This document shows positions 32,825 to 41,912 of a stretch of DNA of 64,000 nucleotides, piece by piece. The number at the start of each line of letters is the position of its first letter. The first letter of the stretch is position 1. Source of the DNA: Kaistella gelatinilytica. GTDB taxonomy: Bacteria; Bacteroidota; Bacteroidia; Flavobacteriales; Weeksellaceae. The notes beneath the pieces were generated by a model that was not told the origin of the DNA, did not search any database, and saw only the letters and a program-made list of their open reading frames with translations. Made by a program: the position numbers and the translations under genes. The DNA lies in the NCBI RefSeq assembly GCF_015679325.1, contig NZ_JADPVI010000001.1, positions 744,001-808,000 of the forward strand. The letters run 5' to 3'.

Positions 32825-33859
32825 TTGAAGGATATCCGAACTTTATCACTCGAACAACTCACTGATTATTTTTTGTCTTTGGGTGAAAAACCTTTTCGTG
32901 CAAAGCAGGTTTATGATTGGTTGTGGAGTAAAAATCTTCATTCCATTGAGGAAATGACGAATCTTTCGAAAGATTTAAGAGAAAAAATTTCCGAGGAATA
33001 CATTATCAATCCTATTTCGGTTGATGAACTTCAGAAATCCAAAGACGGAACGATTAAAAACGGCGTAAAATTACACGACGGACTTTTAGTAGAATCGGTA
33101 TTAATTCCGACCGAAACCAGAACTACAGCTTGCGTTTCTTCTCAGGTTGGATGTTCCTTAAACTGCGAATTCTGTGCAACTGCGCGGTTGAAAAGAATGC
33201 GAAATCTTGAAGTTGCAGAAATTGTAGATCAAGTCGCATTGATCGACCGACAAAGCAAACTATATTTTGACAGACCACTTTCCAATATTGTCTTCATGGG
33301 AATGGGCGAACCCATGATGAACTACAAAAATGTAGTAGAATCAATTCGCAAAATTACCGAACCTGAAGGTTTAGGAATGTCGCCACGAAGAATTACGGTC
33401 TCAACCTCCGGAATTCCGAAGATGATCAAAATGTTGGCAGATGAAGGTTTAAAAGTAAAACTGGCGCTTTCTTTACATTCCGCGATTGAAAAAAAGCGAA
33501 ACGAAATTATGCCTTTTTCCGATAAATTTCCATTAACCGATATTATGGATTCTCTGAAATATTGGTACGAAAAAACAGGAAATATCATCACTTTTGAATA
33601 TTGCGTCTGGAAAGGAATCAACGATAAAGATGAAGACATCAAAGCGCTTATTCAATATTGCAAGCAGATCCCAAGCAAAGTGAATTTGATTCAGTACAAT
33701 CCAATTGGTGACGGAAAGTACGATCAATGCAATAAAGATGCTGAAGAAAATTACGTACGACAACTGGAAAGAGCTGGAATTACAGTTCTGATCCGAAGAA
33801 GTCGCGGTGGAGATATCGACGCCGCTTGCGGACAACTCGCTAACAAAAGCAGTGAGTAA
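32825..33859 (+). CDS. rlmN: 23S rRNA/tRNA adenine-C2 methyltransferase RlmN
   Basis: The product has 344 residues and starts at TTG 32825 (then AAG GAT ATC), the codon fitting the family's N-terminus. The radical SAM cluster is CSLNCEFC (C110, C114, C117), followed by MGMGEPMMNYKNV, TVSTSGIPKMI, ALSLHSA and LIQYNPIGDG. A conserved cysteine in the C-terminal GDIDAACGQL block and one in the N-terminal RTTACVSSQ are expected to be the methyl-transfer pair. It methylates A2503 of 23S rRNA and A37 of some tRNAs. It overlaps the YoaK-like gene by one base (taATG). Confidence 0.95.
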   Translation: MKDIRTLSLEQLTDYFLSLGEKPFRAKQVYDWLWSKNLHSIEEMTNLSKDLREKISEEYIINPISVDELQKSKDGTIKNGVKLHDGLLVESVLIPTETRTTACVSSQVGCSLNCEFCATARLKRMRNLEVAEIVDQVALIDRQSKLYFDRPLSNIVFMGMGEPMMNYKNVVESIRKITEPEGLGMSPRRITVSTSGIPKMIKMLADEGLKVKLALSLHSAIEKKRNEIMPFSDKFPLTDIMDSLKYWYEKTGNIITFEYCVWKGINDKDEDIKALIQYCKQIPSKVNLIQYNPIGDGKYDQCNKDAEENYVRQLERAGITVLIRRSRGGDIDAACGQLANKSSE

Positions 33860-34584
33860 TGTTCTCACACGTCGGAAAAACCAGAACCCCCAAACATAAT
33901 CTCGGAATTGCGTCCTTACTTTCTTTTGTTGCAGGATTGGTCAATGTTGTAGGCTTTTTTGCCGTTCAAAAGTTAACTACAAATGTAACAGGACATTTCG
34001 CTTTTTTCGTGGACGAAGTTTTTAAACTCAATTTTACAAATGCTTTTCACGTTGCACTGTTCGTTATTTTCTTTCTCTCAGGTGCTTTCTTCGCTAATTT
34101 CGTGGTAGAAATTTATTCCAGAATTCGCGAAAATCAAACCTACATTCTTCCCATTTTAACCGAAGCTTTAATACTTGTAGTCATTGCATTTGCGGGAAAT
34201 TATTTAATTAAAACAGATCCCGATGTTATCGCTTACAGTTTGCTTTTTGCGATGGGAATGCAAAACTCTTTGGTGACGAGTATTTCAAAATCAATCGTTC
34301 GAACCACCCATTTAACGGGACTTTTTACTGATATGGGTATCGAACTCTCTCAACTGTTTTTTTATAAAGATGAGATGCATAAATTCAAGTTGATCAGATC
34401 GATAAAGTTGCGTTTGACAATTATTTTCATGTTTTTTCTGGGCGGAATTACGGGTGGAATTTTATTCTCCTATTTCGGCATCAAATCCCTCATTTTAGGT
34501 TCTATAATTTTATTGAGTGGCCTGTTTTATGATTTCGTCAAAATCAGATTTTTACTTTTGAAACGTAAAAGGGGACTTTCGTGA
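33859..34584 (+). CDS. YoaK family (DUF1275) membrane protein
   Basis: The product has 241 residues with six transmembrane segments and no signal peptide. The family pattern is GIASLLSFVAGLVNVVGFFA followed by LTTNVTGHFAFF (residues 34-45), then a long second half with LLFAMGMQNSLVTSISKS and RTTHLTGLFTDMGIEL. These TNVTGH and THLTG repeats are the two-fold repeat of DUF1275. It is proposed to be a transporter; substrate unknown. The gene shares one base with rlmN and is followed by an intergenic repeat element at 34586, so it ends the operon. It may be translationally coupled to rlmN. Confidence 0.85.
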   Translation: MFSHVGKTRTPKHNLGIASLLSFVAGLVNVVGFFAVQKLTTNVTGHFAFFVDEVFKLNFTNAFHVALFVIFFLSGAFFANFVVEIYSRIRENQTYILPILTEALILVVIAFAGNYLIKTDPDVIAYSLLFAMGMQNSLVTSISKSIVRTTHLTGLFTDMGIELSQLFFYKDEMHKFKLIRSIKLRLTIIFMFFLGGITGGILFSYFGIKSLILGSIILLSGLFYDFVKIRFLLLKRKRGLS

Positions 34585-34585
34585 A

Positions 34586-34700
34586 GATTTTTTATTTGGG
34601 CAGCTTTTTCCGCCTTCCATTCCCGCTTTTTTTATTGCTGCCTTCGACTTCGCTCAGTCATCAATAAAAAAGAGCTCCACTCAAGTCGGGCTGCAAGATT
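34586..34700 (+). repeat. Structured intergenic repeat, copy 1 (nested insertion in loop)
   Basis: Shares ATTTTTTATTTGGGC, ATTCCCGCTTTTTTT and AAAAAAGAGCTC-x-ACTCA...CGGG...GCAAGAT with the reverse complement of 43147-43252. Predicted folding: GCAG (34600-34603) with CTGC (34691-34694), CCCG (34622-34625) with CGGG (34687-34690), and a T/A stem around a loop that contains CTTCGACTTCGCTCAG. It begins two bases after the YoaK-like stop codon and may also end that transcript. Confidence 0.75.
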
Positions 34701-34739
34701 ATTTTCTAATAAAAGTTTGATCTCAATAATCAAAAAGAA

Positions 34740-35624
34740 ATGAAAAATTATTTTCTATTCGTTGCAATATTTATTTCGTTGAGTTTCTCTGCTCAAAATC
34801 AGGATCAATGGCTAAAAATGAATCGTTTTGAAATCGCCGTTTTAAGCGATTCTCTCAAAGAAAATTCCGGTTTAGATTTTTATAAGAAACGTCTTTTTAC
34901 ATTTAATGACAGCGGAAACAGTTCCGAGATTTTCGAAATTGACAAGACATCCGGGAAGATTAAAAATGTCTATAGAACAGATCTCAAAAATACAGATTGG
35001 GAATCGATTACGAGTGATTCTACCCAAATTTATATCGGCGATTTCGGGAATAATGCAGGAATGAGAAAAGATTTAATGATTTACAAGATTCCTCTTGACA
35101 GCTTAGAAAAAGGGTCGGCTTTGCAGAATGCTCAGGAAATTCCTTTCTATTATCCGGAACAAAAAGACTTTACGTCAAAAAATTTAAACAACGATTTTGA
35201 TGGCGAAGCAATGATTTTTTTGAATGGAAAAATACATATTTTCACTAAAGAATGGCGATCAAAATCAACAACGCATTATATTGTAGATCCAAATATTTCT
35301 GAAAATCAATCCGCTGAAAATGCAGAAACTTTTCACACCGGATATGTCGTTACAGATGCTGCTTATTTTGATAAAAAACTATATTTAATTGGTTATACCA
35401 AAAAAACAGAAGTATTCCTTTCTGTTTTTGCTGAAACAAATCCTGGAGTTTTCTTTGACCAAAAACCCCGAAGATATTATCTTGGAAGCGCTTTTTCGAT
35501 TGGTCAAATTGAAGGAATTGCGGTCGATGACCAAGGCGTTTATATTTCGGGAGAAGAATTTATGTCGCCCTTTCGAAAATCAAAACAACGCCTTTATTTT
35601 ATTCCGTCTAAAAAATTGAAATAA
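34740..35624 (+). CDS. Secreted protein of unknown function, beta-propeller-like
   Basis: The product has 294 residues. The signal peptide is MKNYFLFVAIFISLSFSAQ. The mature protein has several short repeated beta units with D-x-S/T and G motifs (LFTFNDSGNSSEIFEID, IYIGDFGNNAGMRKDL, IHIFTKEWRSKSTTHYIV, LYLIGYTKKTEVFLSVF, GVYISGEEF), giving the impression of a propeller with five or six blades; this is by eye. No catalytic motif or T9SS domain is visible. The repeat element lies directly upstream, so its promoter must lie in or after the repeat. Possibly related to extracellular sensor or SdiA-regulated-like proteins, but I do not claim that. Confidence 0.6.
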   Translation: MKNYFLFVAIFISLSFSAQNQDQWLKMNRFEIAVLSDSLKENSGLDFYKKRLFTFNDSGNSSEIFEIDKTSGKIKNVYRTDLKNTDWESITSDSTQIYIGDFGNNAGMRKDLMIYKIPLDSLEKGSALQNAQEIPFYYPEQKDFTSKNLNNDFDGEAMIFLNGKIHIFTKEWRSKSTTHYIVDPNISENQSAENAETFHTGYVVTDAAYFDKKLYLIGYTKKTEVFLSVFAETNPGVFFDQKPRRYYLGSAFSIGQIEGIAVDDQGVYISGEEFMSPFRKSKQRLYFIPSKKLK

Positions 35625-35671
35625 ATCCCACAGATTGAGCAGTTTTTCCCAACTATTCTGTTTTTAATAAT

Positions 35672-35679
35672 TATCTTTG
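35672..35679 (+). promoter_or_regulatory. Candidate -7 box for the polyprenyl synthase gene
   Basis: TATCTTTG matches TAnnTTTG; it lies 33 bases before the chosen start. It overlaps the TTG that begins the longer reading frame, which argues against that longer start. No clear -33 box. Confidence 0.45.
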
Positions 35680-35712
35680 CCTTTACTTACAATTTTAATA
35701 ATTCCTTCAGTT

Positions 35713-36690
35713 TTGGCGAATATCGTAGAAGAAATCAAGAAGCCCATCAAAGAAGAAATGAAACTTTTCGAGCAAAAGTTTTATGAATCGATGCAGAGCA
35801 ATGTTCCGCTTTTGGATAAGGTGACGCGTTTTATCGTGACTACAAAAGGGAAACAGATGCGCCCGATGTTTGTTTTTCTCTGCGCAAAACTTTTAGGAGA
35901 AGTTAACGAAAAAACATTTCGTGGCGCTTCAATGATCGAATTGATCCATACCGCAACTTTAGTTCATGATGACGTTGTAGATGAAAGTTTTAAAAGACGA
36001 AATTTCTTCTCTATCAACGCGTTATGGAAAAATAAAATTGCGGTTTTGGTAGGAGATTACCTTTTATCAAAAGCCGTTTTACTTTCTACCGATAACAAAG
36101 ATTACGACCTGCTTTCTGTAATTTCTACCACGATCCGCGAAATGTCTGAAGGCGAACTTCTTCAGTTAGAAAAAGCCCGAAAGCTGGATATTACCGAAGA
36201 TGTTTACTTTGAAATTATCCGTCAGAAAACCGCAACACTCATCGCAGCCTGCTGTGAAATTGGCGTTCTCTCTAATAATGCGGATGAAAATTTGGCGGGT
36301 AAAATGCGGGAATTTGGAACTTTAACAGGAATGGCTTTTCAGATTAAAGATGATCTGTTTGATTTTCTGACCTCAAATATTATTGGGAAACCAGTTGGAA
36401 TTGATATTAAAGAGAAGAAAATGACTTTGCCTTTAATTCATAGCTTAAAAATGGCCAGCGAAAAAGACAGAAAATATTATTTCAATACCATTAAACGCTA
36501 TAATAATGATACAAAAAGGGTTAAAGAACTTATCGAATTCGTAAAAAATTCCGGCGGATTAGAGTATGCGATTGGAGTGATGAAAGACTATCAGCAGAAA
36601 GCAAAAAACATTCTTAATGAATTCCCGGATCACGAAGCAAAATATTCGCTGAATCTGATGCTGGATTACGTGATTGAAAGAAAATATTGA
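35713..36690 (+). CDS. Polyprenyl diphosphate synthase
   Basis: The product has 325 residues from TTG 35713 (ANIVEEIKKPIKEEM), the start that matches related flavobacterial proteins; a TTG at 35677 would lie on the -7 box. The first aspartate-rich motif is HDDVVDES (about 84-91) and the second DDLFD (about 215-219), with GKQMRPMFVFLCAK and KTATLIAACCEIG conserved, so chain elongation chemistry is intact. The enzyme makes all-trans polyprenyl diphosphate, probably for menaquinone side chains or undecaprenyl-like carriers; product length cannot be told. It is convergent with the DUF72 gene, one base apart. Confidence 0.92.
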   Translation: MANIVEEIKKPIKEEMKLFEQKFYESMQSNVPLLDKVTRFIVTTKGKQMRPMFVFLCAKLLGEVNEKTFRGASMIELIHTATLVHDDVVDESFKRRNFFSINALWKNKIAVLVGDYLLSKAVLLSTDNKDYDLLSVISTTIREMSEGELLQLEKARKLDITEDVYFEIIRQKTATLIAACCEIGVLSNNADENLAGKMREFGTLTGMAFQIKDDLFDFLTSNIIGKPVGIDIKEKKMTLPLIHSLKMASEKDRKYYFNTIKRYNNDTKRVKELIEFVKNSGGLEYAIGVMKDYQQKAKNILNEFPDHEAKYSLNLMLDYVIERKY

Positions 36691-36691
36691 T

Positions 36692-37423
36692 CTATTTCAA
36701 CTTTAAAATCTGCTGTAATTCCAGAGCATTTTTGATTCCTGCAATTCCCCAGGTATTATTAAAAAAGACAAAAGAAGTTCCCTTAAATCTTTTTATTTTT
36801 TCAGAAATCATCTTTAGTTCTTCTTTTGAATATTCAGATTTAAAAAGTACCGGAACACCATGGAGGCGGTAATATAGAAAGTGATCATTATTGATCACCA
36901 CTTCATCCGGAATATCTTTTGGAAAACTGACTCCCGCAAAAACGATCTTATTTTCCTGAAGCTTTTTTAAAACTTCATCATTCCACCAACTTTGATGTCG
37001 AAATTCGACCACATTCAAATAATTATCATTTACGGTTTGAATTAATAGCTCAAGATTTTCATCAGTAAAATGATAAGAAGGCGGCAGCTGAAAAAGAAAC
37101 CCCGCGAGTTTATCCTTTAAACCTGAAGAAATATGTTCGAAAAACGCATCAACTTCTTCTTTGGTATCCTGTAATTTCTTTACATGTGAAATCGTTTTTG
37201 GAATTTTTATGAAGAACTTAAAATCTTTTTCTGTTGATTCATGCCATTTTTCGAGCGTTTTTGAAGTCGGTCTGCGATAAAAGGTCGAATTAATTTCGAC
37301 CGCATTAACTTTGTTAGAGTAGTAGCAAAGATATTCTTTAGACGGCAATTCTTCCGGATAAAAATAACCTTTCCAGGATCTTTCTGTAAATCCAGAACAT
37401 CCAACGTAATGTTTATTTTTCAT
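36692..37423 (-). CDS. DUF72 family protein
   Basis: The product has 243 residues. Family features: YVGCSGFTERSWKGYFYP (residues 6-23), VNAVEINSTFYRRPT, FFIKIPKTISHVKKL, LAGFLFQLPPSYHF and NVVEFRHQSWWND, with the C-terminal YYRLHGVPVLFKSEY and FVFFNNTWGIAGIKNALEL. DUF72 proteins have a TIM-barrel-like fold and are proposed to be hydrolases or nucleic-acid-associated, but no reaction is established. The gene overlaps the preceding unknown gene by 11 bases, so it is translationally coupled to it, and is convergent with the polyprenyl synthase gene. Confidence 0.88.
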   Translation of the reverse strand: MKNKHYVGCSGFTERSWKGYFYPEELPSKEYLCYYSNKVNAVEINSTFYRRPTSKTLEKWHESTEKDFKFFIKIPKTISHVKKLQDTKEEVDAFFEHISSGLKDKLAGFLFQLPPSYHFTDENLELLIQTVNDNYLNVVEFRHQSWWNDEVLKKLQENKIVFAGVSFPKDIPDEVVINNDHFLYYRLHGVPVLFKSEYSKEELKMISEKIKRFKGTSFVFFNNTWGIAGIKNALELQQILKLK

Positions 37424-38024
37424 CTTGTTTGATCAACGCTTCTGTTAAAGTTTTCCATTCAAATTTACTTCCAAGTGCGATTGCGCTGATAGAAACGCCC
37501 AGATTTCTGCCTTTTTCGAGGACCGTCAGATTCTCTGTGTTTGGAATTTCATTTCTGCCATGAACTTCAGCGGTGGTTTTATTTCCATCTCTTGTGATAA
37601 GGACATTTGACGTGGCTTTATCACTAAAGAAATGAGCGATTTTTCCATCTTTTTTGCCAGGATCTTCGCTTGGCCTCAATCTCATGTAAACCAATTCTCC
37701 ATTATCAAATTGCTCTTCTTCGATCAGTTCGATTGAGACCCAATCGAAAGTTTTCCCGGTGGGATTATAAAGCAAAGGAAGTTTAATTTTAATATAATTG
37801 CCCACAACAGGTTTTGTGAAAATTACTTTTCCATCTCTTTCACAAAGGGAAAATTCCGCACCCGTTTTCTCAGCAAAAAAATACCAGGAATTAATGTCAA
37901 ACAATCGCTTTCTGACGGTGTCAAAATGAAAAGCAGCTTCAGCAACAGTTTCAAATTCAATTTCTGAAACATTGTCGCTGAAGCCACCTTCAATTTGTGT
38001 AGGGATTTTGCTGTTCATCATCAA
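37413..38024 (-). CDS. Soluble protein of unknown function, coupled to DUF72
   Basis: The product is a 203-residue cytosolic protein without a signal peptide; three consecutive ATG codons begin it (38024, 38021, 38018), any of which could be used. It reads as an alpha/beta protein with FETVAEAAFHFDTVRKRLFD, INSWYFFAEKTGAEFSLCE, and two beta segments, KIKLPLLYNPTGKTFDWVSI and NKTTAEVHGRNEIPNTENL. The early W-rich segment suggests a START/SRPBCC-like cavity, but that is a weak impression. It overlaps the DUF72 gene by 11 bases and follows the DJ-1/PfpI gene after 23 bases, so the three share a transcript. Confidence 0.6.
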   Translation of the reverse strand: MMMNSKIPTQIEGGFSDNVSEIEFETVAEAAFHFDTVRKRLFDINSWYFFAEKTGAEFSLCERDGKVIFTKPVVGNYIKIKLPLLYNPTGKTFDWVSIELIEEEQFDNGELVYMRLRPSEDPGKKDGKIAHFFSDKATSNVLITRDGNKTTAEVHGRNEIPNTENLTVLEKGRNLGVSISAIALGSKFEWKTLTEALIKQDEK

Positions 38025-38047
38025 CCAGTTTTATCCTTTATTTTTTT

Positions 38048-38584
38048 CTATTTGCTAAACTCTTCAATAATTCTTTTATTAAACGCCGGCAAATCATCTG
38101 GATTTCTGCTCGTCGTCAAATTGCCATCGGTAACTACTTCTTCATCTTTCCAGATTGCACCCGCATTTTTTAGATCGGTTGAAATTGAGTTGTAAGAGGT
38201 CATTGTTTTTCCTTTTACAACATCAGCTTCAATCAAGGTTTGCGGTCCGTGACAAATCGCTGCGACCGGTTTGTCAGCATCAAAGAATGACTTTACAAAT
38301 TTAACTGCATTTTTATCACTTCTCAAAGCATCGGGATTAATAACTCCACCAGGTAAAAGCAATCCATCATAATCGCTCACATTAGCTTCTGATAGGGTTT
38401 TATCAACATTCACGGGATCGCTCCATTGATGATCTTTCATGCTTTTAATTTTTCCGGCTTTGAGCGAAACAACTTCCACCGTCGCGCCAGCTTCTTTTAA
38501 GGCTTTCACCGGGCTTTCTAATTCCGATTGTTCGTAACCATCTGTTGCAAGAACTGCAATCTTTTTATTTTCTAAGGTATTCAT
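38048..38584 (-). CDS. DJ-1/PfpI family protein
   Basis: The product has 178 residues. The nucleophile elbow is AAICHGPQ (C at about 107), with the early acidic residue in EQSELESPVKALKEAG and GLLLPGGVINPDALR as the glycine-rich loop, and C-terminal VVTDGNLTTSRNPDDLPAF. This is the YhbO/YraA/PfpI branch, cited variously as protease, deglycase or chaperone; members protect against oxidative and carbonyl stress. The reaction is contested in the literature. The gene leads a three-gene transcript with the unknown protein and DUF72. The YciF-like ferritin gene upstream is separated by a terminator at 38688-38714. Confidence 0.9.
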   Translation of the reverse strand: MNTLENKKIAVLATDGYEQSELESPVKALKEAGATVEVVSLKAGKIKSMKDHQWSDPVNVDKTLSEANVSDYDGLLLPGGVINPDALRSDKNAVKFVKSFFDADKPVAAICHGPQTLIEADVVKGKTMTSYNSISTDLKNAGAIWKDEEVVTDGNLTTSRNPDDLPAFNKRIIEEFSK

Positions 38585-38687
38585 AAATTTTATTTGGAAT
38601 ATTAAAAACAGAAATTGTGCCTTAACGATCGAATTAAGATTTATTTAGGAAAATTTCTAAAATTTTTAACTGTTATAAAAATGCTCA

Positions 38688-38714
38688 TAAAAAAAGCGGT
38701 TATAAAACCGCTTT
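38688..38714 (-). terminator. Terminator of the YciF-like gene
   Basis: AAAGCGGTT-ATAA-AACCGCTTT-type hairpin; on the minus strand it ends in a run of seven T. It starts four bases after the YciF-like stop. Confidence 0.9.
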
Positions 38715-38718
38715 GTAA

Positions 38719-39252
38719 TTATTTTGCCTTGATGTTGATCTCTGATTTTGCTAATTTGGTCAAATCCTTATCACAGGTTTTTTCCTCTCTTAAAGTTTCG
38801 AGAAGAAGCTGTAAAACCTCCTTATGTCCAAGTAATTTGGCGTAAGTCGCCAGTGTACCATATGAAGCGATCTCGTAATGTTCCACTTTTTGTGCGGCTG
38901 CGATAATACCCGCATCTCGTACTGCACCAGGTTCAGTTTCTTTCAGGATTTCTTCAGCCTCTTTTAAAATACCGTTCATTGCTTCACATTTAACGGCTTC
39001 AGGTTTTAATTTCAAAGCTTTAAATGCTTTTTCTAAACGCGTAACCTGTACTTTAGTTTCAGCTAAATGTCCGTTAACAGCAGCTGTTAATTTTCTAGAC
39101 GTTGCATTTTTTGCCATCTTCGGAAGATTTTTTACGAGCGCTTCTTCAGCCCAGTATAGATCTTTCAAACCATCGATCATAAAATCTTTCAGTTGATCTG
39201 CTGCATCTTTTTTTGGAGCAACTTTTCCTGTCTTTGCTTGTTTCTTTGCCAT
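38719..39252 (-). CDS. YciF-like ferritin-fold protein (DUF892)
   Basis: The product has 177 residues. A lysine-rich N-terminus (KKQAKTGKVAPKKDA) precedes a four-helix bundle with DLKDLYWAEEAL-type first helix (here GLKDLYWAEEALVKNLPKMA), HLAETKVQVTRLEKAF, GIIAAAQKVEHYEIASYGTL and a final helix EVLQLLLETLREEKTCDKDL. The E and H ligands of helices 1 (E36), 2 (E/H near 62-66) and 3 (EHYE) give a diiron-type ferroxidase site. The family is stress-induced in enterobacteria (yciF) and may protect against oxidants or osmotic shock. The basic tail resembles Dps-like DNA-binding extensions. It is monocistronic, with a terminator downstream. Confidence 0.9.
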   Translation of the reverse strand: MAKKQAKTGKVAPKKDAADQLKDFMIDGLKDLYWAEEALVKNLPKMAKNATSRKLTAAVNGHLAETKVQVTRLEKAFKALKLKPEAVKCEAMNGILKEAEEILKETEPGAVRDAGIIAAAQKVEHYEIASYGTLATYAKLLGHKEVLQLLLETLREEKTCDKDLTKLAKSEINIKAK

Positions 39253-39347
39253 AATTTAATTTTTTAATAGTTTCTTCAAAACCAAAAATATGCCAAAGGA
39301 AGACCACGAAAATATCGTATTGACCATTTTTCCTACTAGAAAGAAAT

Positions 39348-41861
39348 TTAATCCTCAATATTTAAATTGACACTATTTAATCGGAGAGAGTTTAAAATAA
39401 CGGAAACAGAACTGAAACTCATCGCTGCAGCTGCAATCATTGGACTCAACAGAATTCCGAAAAAAGGGTAGAGCAAACCTGCTGCAATCGGGATTCCAAG
39501 GGTGTTGTAAATGAAAGCAAAAAAGAGATTTTCTTTAATATTCTTCAGTAATTTCTCGCTTAAAATTTTCGCTTTTGCAACACCCAGAATATCGCCTTTC
39601 AATAAAGTTATTTGCGCGCTTTCGATAGCAACATCGGTTCCGGTTCCCATTGCAATCCCTACGTTGGATTGTGCTAAAGCCGGAGCATCATTAATTCCGT
39701 CGCCGGTCATTGCTACGATTTTACCCTCTTTTTGAAGTTCTTTAATTTTATTTAATTTATCCTGAGGAAGACAATTGGCAAAATATTTTTCGATGCCTAA
39801 TTCTTTGGCAACTGCTTTTGCGGTATGTTCGTTATCACCCGTCATCATGATGACTTCAACATCATTTTGCTGAAGAAACTGAATGGCTTTTTTTGAACTT
39901 TGTTTGATATTATCTGAAAAACTCAGTATCCCTAAAAACTGATTGCCTTTTGCGAGGAAAGAAATGGTTTTTGCCTGGTCTTCGTTTTCTGTGATTTTCT
40001 GTTTTAAAGGACCAGGAATTTCAATATTAAATTGTTTTAAAAGGGAAGTATTTCCGAGTATAACGATTTCGCCATTGATGGTTCCTTTGACCCCTTTTCC
40101 GGAAATATTTTCAAAGTTTTCAACTTTTTCAAAAGCGCGATTTTCTTTTTTAAATTCATTCAGAACTGCATTCGAAAGTGGATGTTCAGAGTTTTGATTT
40201 AAGGATGCCGCTAATTTTAAAACCAAAGATTTATCGATATTCTCATTTGGAATCACTTCATCTAATTTTGGCTTTCCTTCAGTTAATGTCCCTGTTTTAT
40301 CCGTAATTAGAACATTTACTTTATGCATTTGTTCAAGTGCTTCAGCATTCTTAATCAGAATTCCATTTTTAGCACCTTTCGCAATTCCGACGGTTAAAGC
40401 CATCGGTGTTGCCAATCCAACAGCACATGGACAAGCGACAATTAGAACTGCAACAGCATTGACCAAAGCGTAAATTAAAGCATTTTCTCCACCGAAAATT
40501 CGCCATAAAATAAAGGTCAAGATTGAAATTCCAATGACTGTAGGAACAAATATTTTAGAAATTTTATCTGCTAATTTTTGAATCGGTGCTTTGCTTCGGC
40601 TCGCTTCATTAACCATTTTAATGATTTGGGAAAGCAAGGTTTCATCACCAACTTTTTCGGCGGTCATCAAAAATGAACCGTTGCCATTAATTGTTCCGGA
40701 AGTCACTTTCATTCCCGAACTTTTCTCCGTCGGCATCGGTTCGCCTGTGATCATGCTTTCATCAACGGTAGAATTTCCTTCTGTAATTTTTCCATCGACC
40801 GGAATTTTTTCACCTGGTTTTACTCTTAGTAAATTGCCGATCTTTACTTCTGAAAGCGGAACCTTCTTTTCAATATTATCGATGATCAAATTGGCTTCAT
40901 CGGGAGAAAGATTCATCAATTCCTCAATTGCTTTTCCTGTTTTTTGATGTGCTCTGGCTTCAAGCATTTGACCCATAATCACTAAAGTTAAAATCACACA
41001 CACCGATTCAAAATACAGCGGTGTTTTTCCGCCATGCGAAATTTCGTGCGGTAATATTTCCGGAAAAAATAAAGCGAGTAAACTGAAGAAGAAAGCTGCA
41101 GCTGAACCTAAAGCAATTAAGGAAAACATATTTAGATTCCAGGTTTTAAAGGAAATAAAACCACGTTTTAATAAAAACCAACCCGCATAAAAAATTACCG
41201 GAATTGAAAGTGCTAATTCCAGAAATCCCTGCGTTTGATGAGAAAATGGAAATTCAAACCACATTCCGCCCATTGATAAAATGAACACAGGAATGGTGAA
41301 AATTAAGGAAATTAAAAATTTATTTCTTAAAAGTTTATAAGTGTCGTCATCCGATGTTTTCTCGCCCTTCTCCGGAATTTTTACGAGATCCATGCCACAA
41401 ACGGGACAACCAACATTAGAATCATAAACTTTGTCGCCTTCACAAAACATTGGGCAATAATACTTTCCAGCATTATTTTCTTGATCAATAATGGGTGTTT
41501 TTTCATCTTCCTTATGATGATGAGTTGAAGCGTCGACTAAATCCTGTGTAATTGCTTCGAGATGCATGTGGCAAACAGGACAGCCAATATCTGAAGGATA
41601 AGTTTTATCGCTTTCACAAAACATCGGACAAAAATATTCACTGAGTTTATCTTTGAAACTTTCGGGTAAATTGGTTTTTGAAAAAGTTTGGGTTTTGTTT
41701 TTGTAATCGGCTCTTTCCTCGATCGGAACTAAGAACATATTGCACGTTGGACAACGTTTTCCTTGGGTGAAATAGACTTTTTCGCCTTCACATTCCATCG
41801 GACAATAGTAAACGGAACTGGGGGAAATTCTCTCGGAGGGAGGAATATTATTTTGAGACAT
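39348..41861 (-). CDS. copA: Copper-translocating P-type ATPase with three N-terminal metal-binding modules
   Basis: The product has 837 residues. In place of HMA domains the N-terminus has three copies of a heavy-metal-binding (HMBD/YHS-like) module, each Y-C-P-M-x-C-x(8)-Y ... C-P-x-C-x-[21 protein letters not shown] (about 17-50), [19 protein letters not shown] (about 75-105) and [19 protein letters not shown] (about 132-160). The ATPase core shows the CPC motif [11 protein letters not shown], phosphorylation site [26 protein letters not shown] and [13 protein letters not shown], with eight membrane helices. CPC indicates Cu+ export across the inner membrane. The dyad at 41913-41925 lies just upstream. 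Symbol is by family; the exact metal is inferred. Confidence 0.9.
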   Translation of the reverse strand: MSQNNIPPSERISPSSVYYCPMECEGEKVYFTQGKRCPTCNMFLVPIEERADYKNKTQTFSKTNLPESFKDKLSEYFCPMFCESDKTYPSDIGCPVCHMHLEAITQDLVDASTHHHKEDEKTPIIDQENNAGKYYCPMFCEGDKVYDSNVGCPVCGMDLVKIPEKGEKTSDDDTYKLLRNKFLISLIFTIPVFILSMGGMWFEFPFSHQTQGFLELALSIPVIFYAGWFLLKRGFISFKTWNLNMFSLIALGSAAAFFFSLLALFFPEILPHEISHGGKTPLYFESVCVILTLVIMGQMLEARAHQKTGKAIEELMNLSPDEANLIIDNIEKKVPLSEVKIGNLLRVKPGEKIPVDGKITEGNSTVDESMITGEPMPTEKSSGMKVTSGTINGNGSFLMTAEKVGDETLLSQIIKMVNEASRSKAPIQKLADKISKIFVPTVIGISILTFILWRIFGGENALIYALVNAVAVLIVACPCAVGLATPMALTVGIAKGAKNGILIKNAEALEQMHKVNVLITDKTGTLTEGKPKLDEVIPNENIDKSLVLKLAASLNQNSEHPLSNAVLNEFKKENRAFEKVENFENISGKGVKGTINGEIVILGNTSLLKQFNIEIPGPLKQKITENEDQAKTISFLAKGNQFLGILSFSDNIKQSSKKAIQFLQQNDVEVIMMTGDNEHTAKAVAKELGIEKYFANCLPQDKLNKIKELQKEGKIVAMTGDGINDAPALAQSNVGIAMGTGTDVAIESAQITLLKGDILGVAKAKILSEKLLKNIKENLFFAFIYNTLGIPIAAGLLYPFFGILLSPMIAAAAMSFSSVSVILNSLRLNSVNLNIED

Positions 41862-41912
41862 TTTTATTTTTTTTACCAGACATAGGATTTTACCCCATTC
41901 ATTAGTTAAAAC

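Noticed and set aside
35677..35712. Longer start of the polyprenyl synthase
   Set aside because: The TTG is within TATCTTTG, a likely -7 box, and the added residues do not fit the family.
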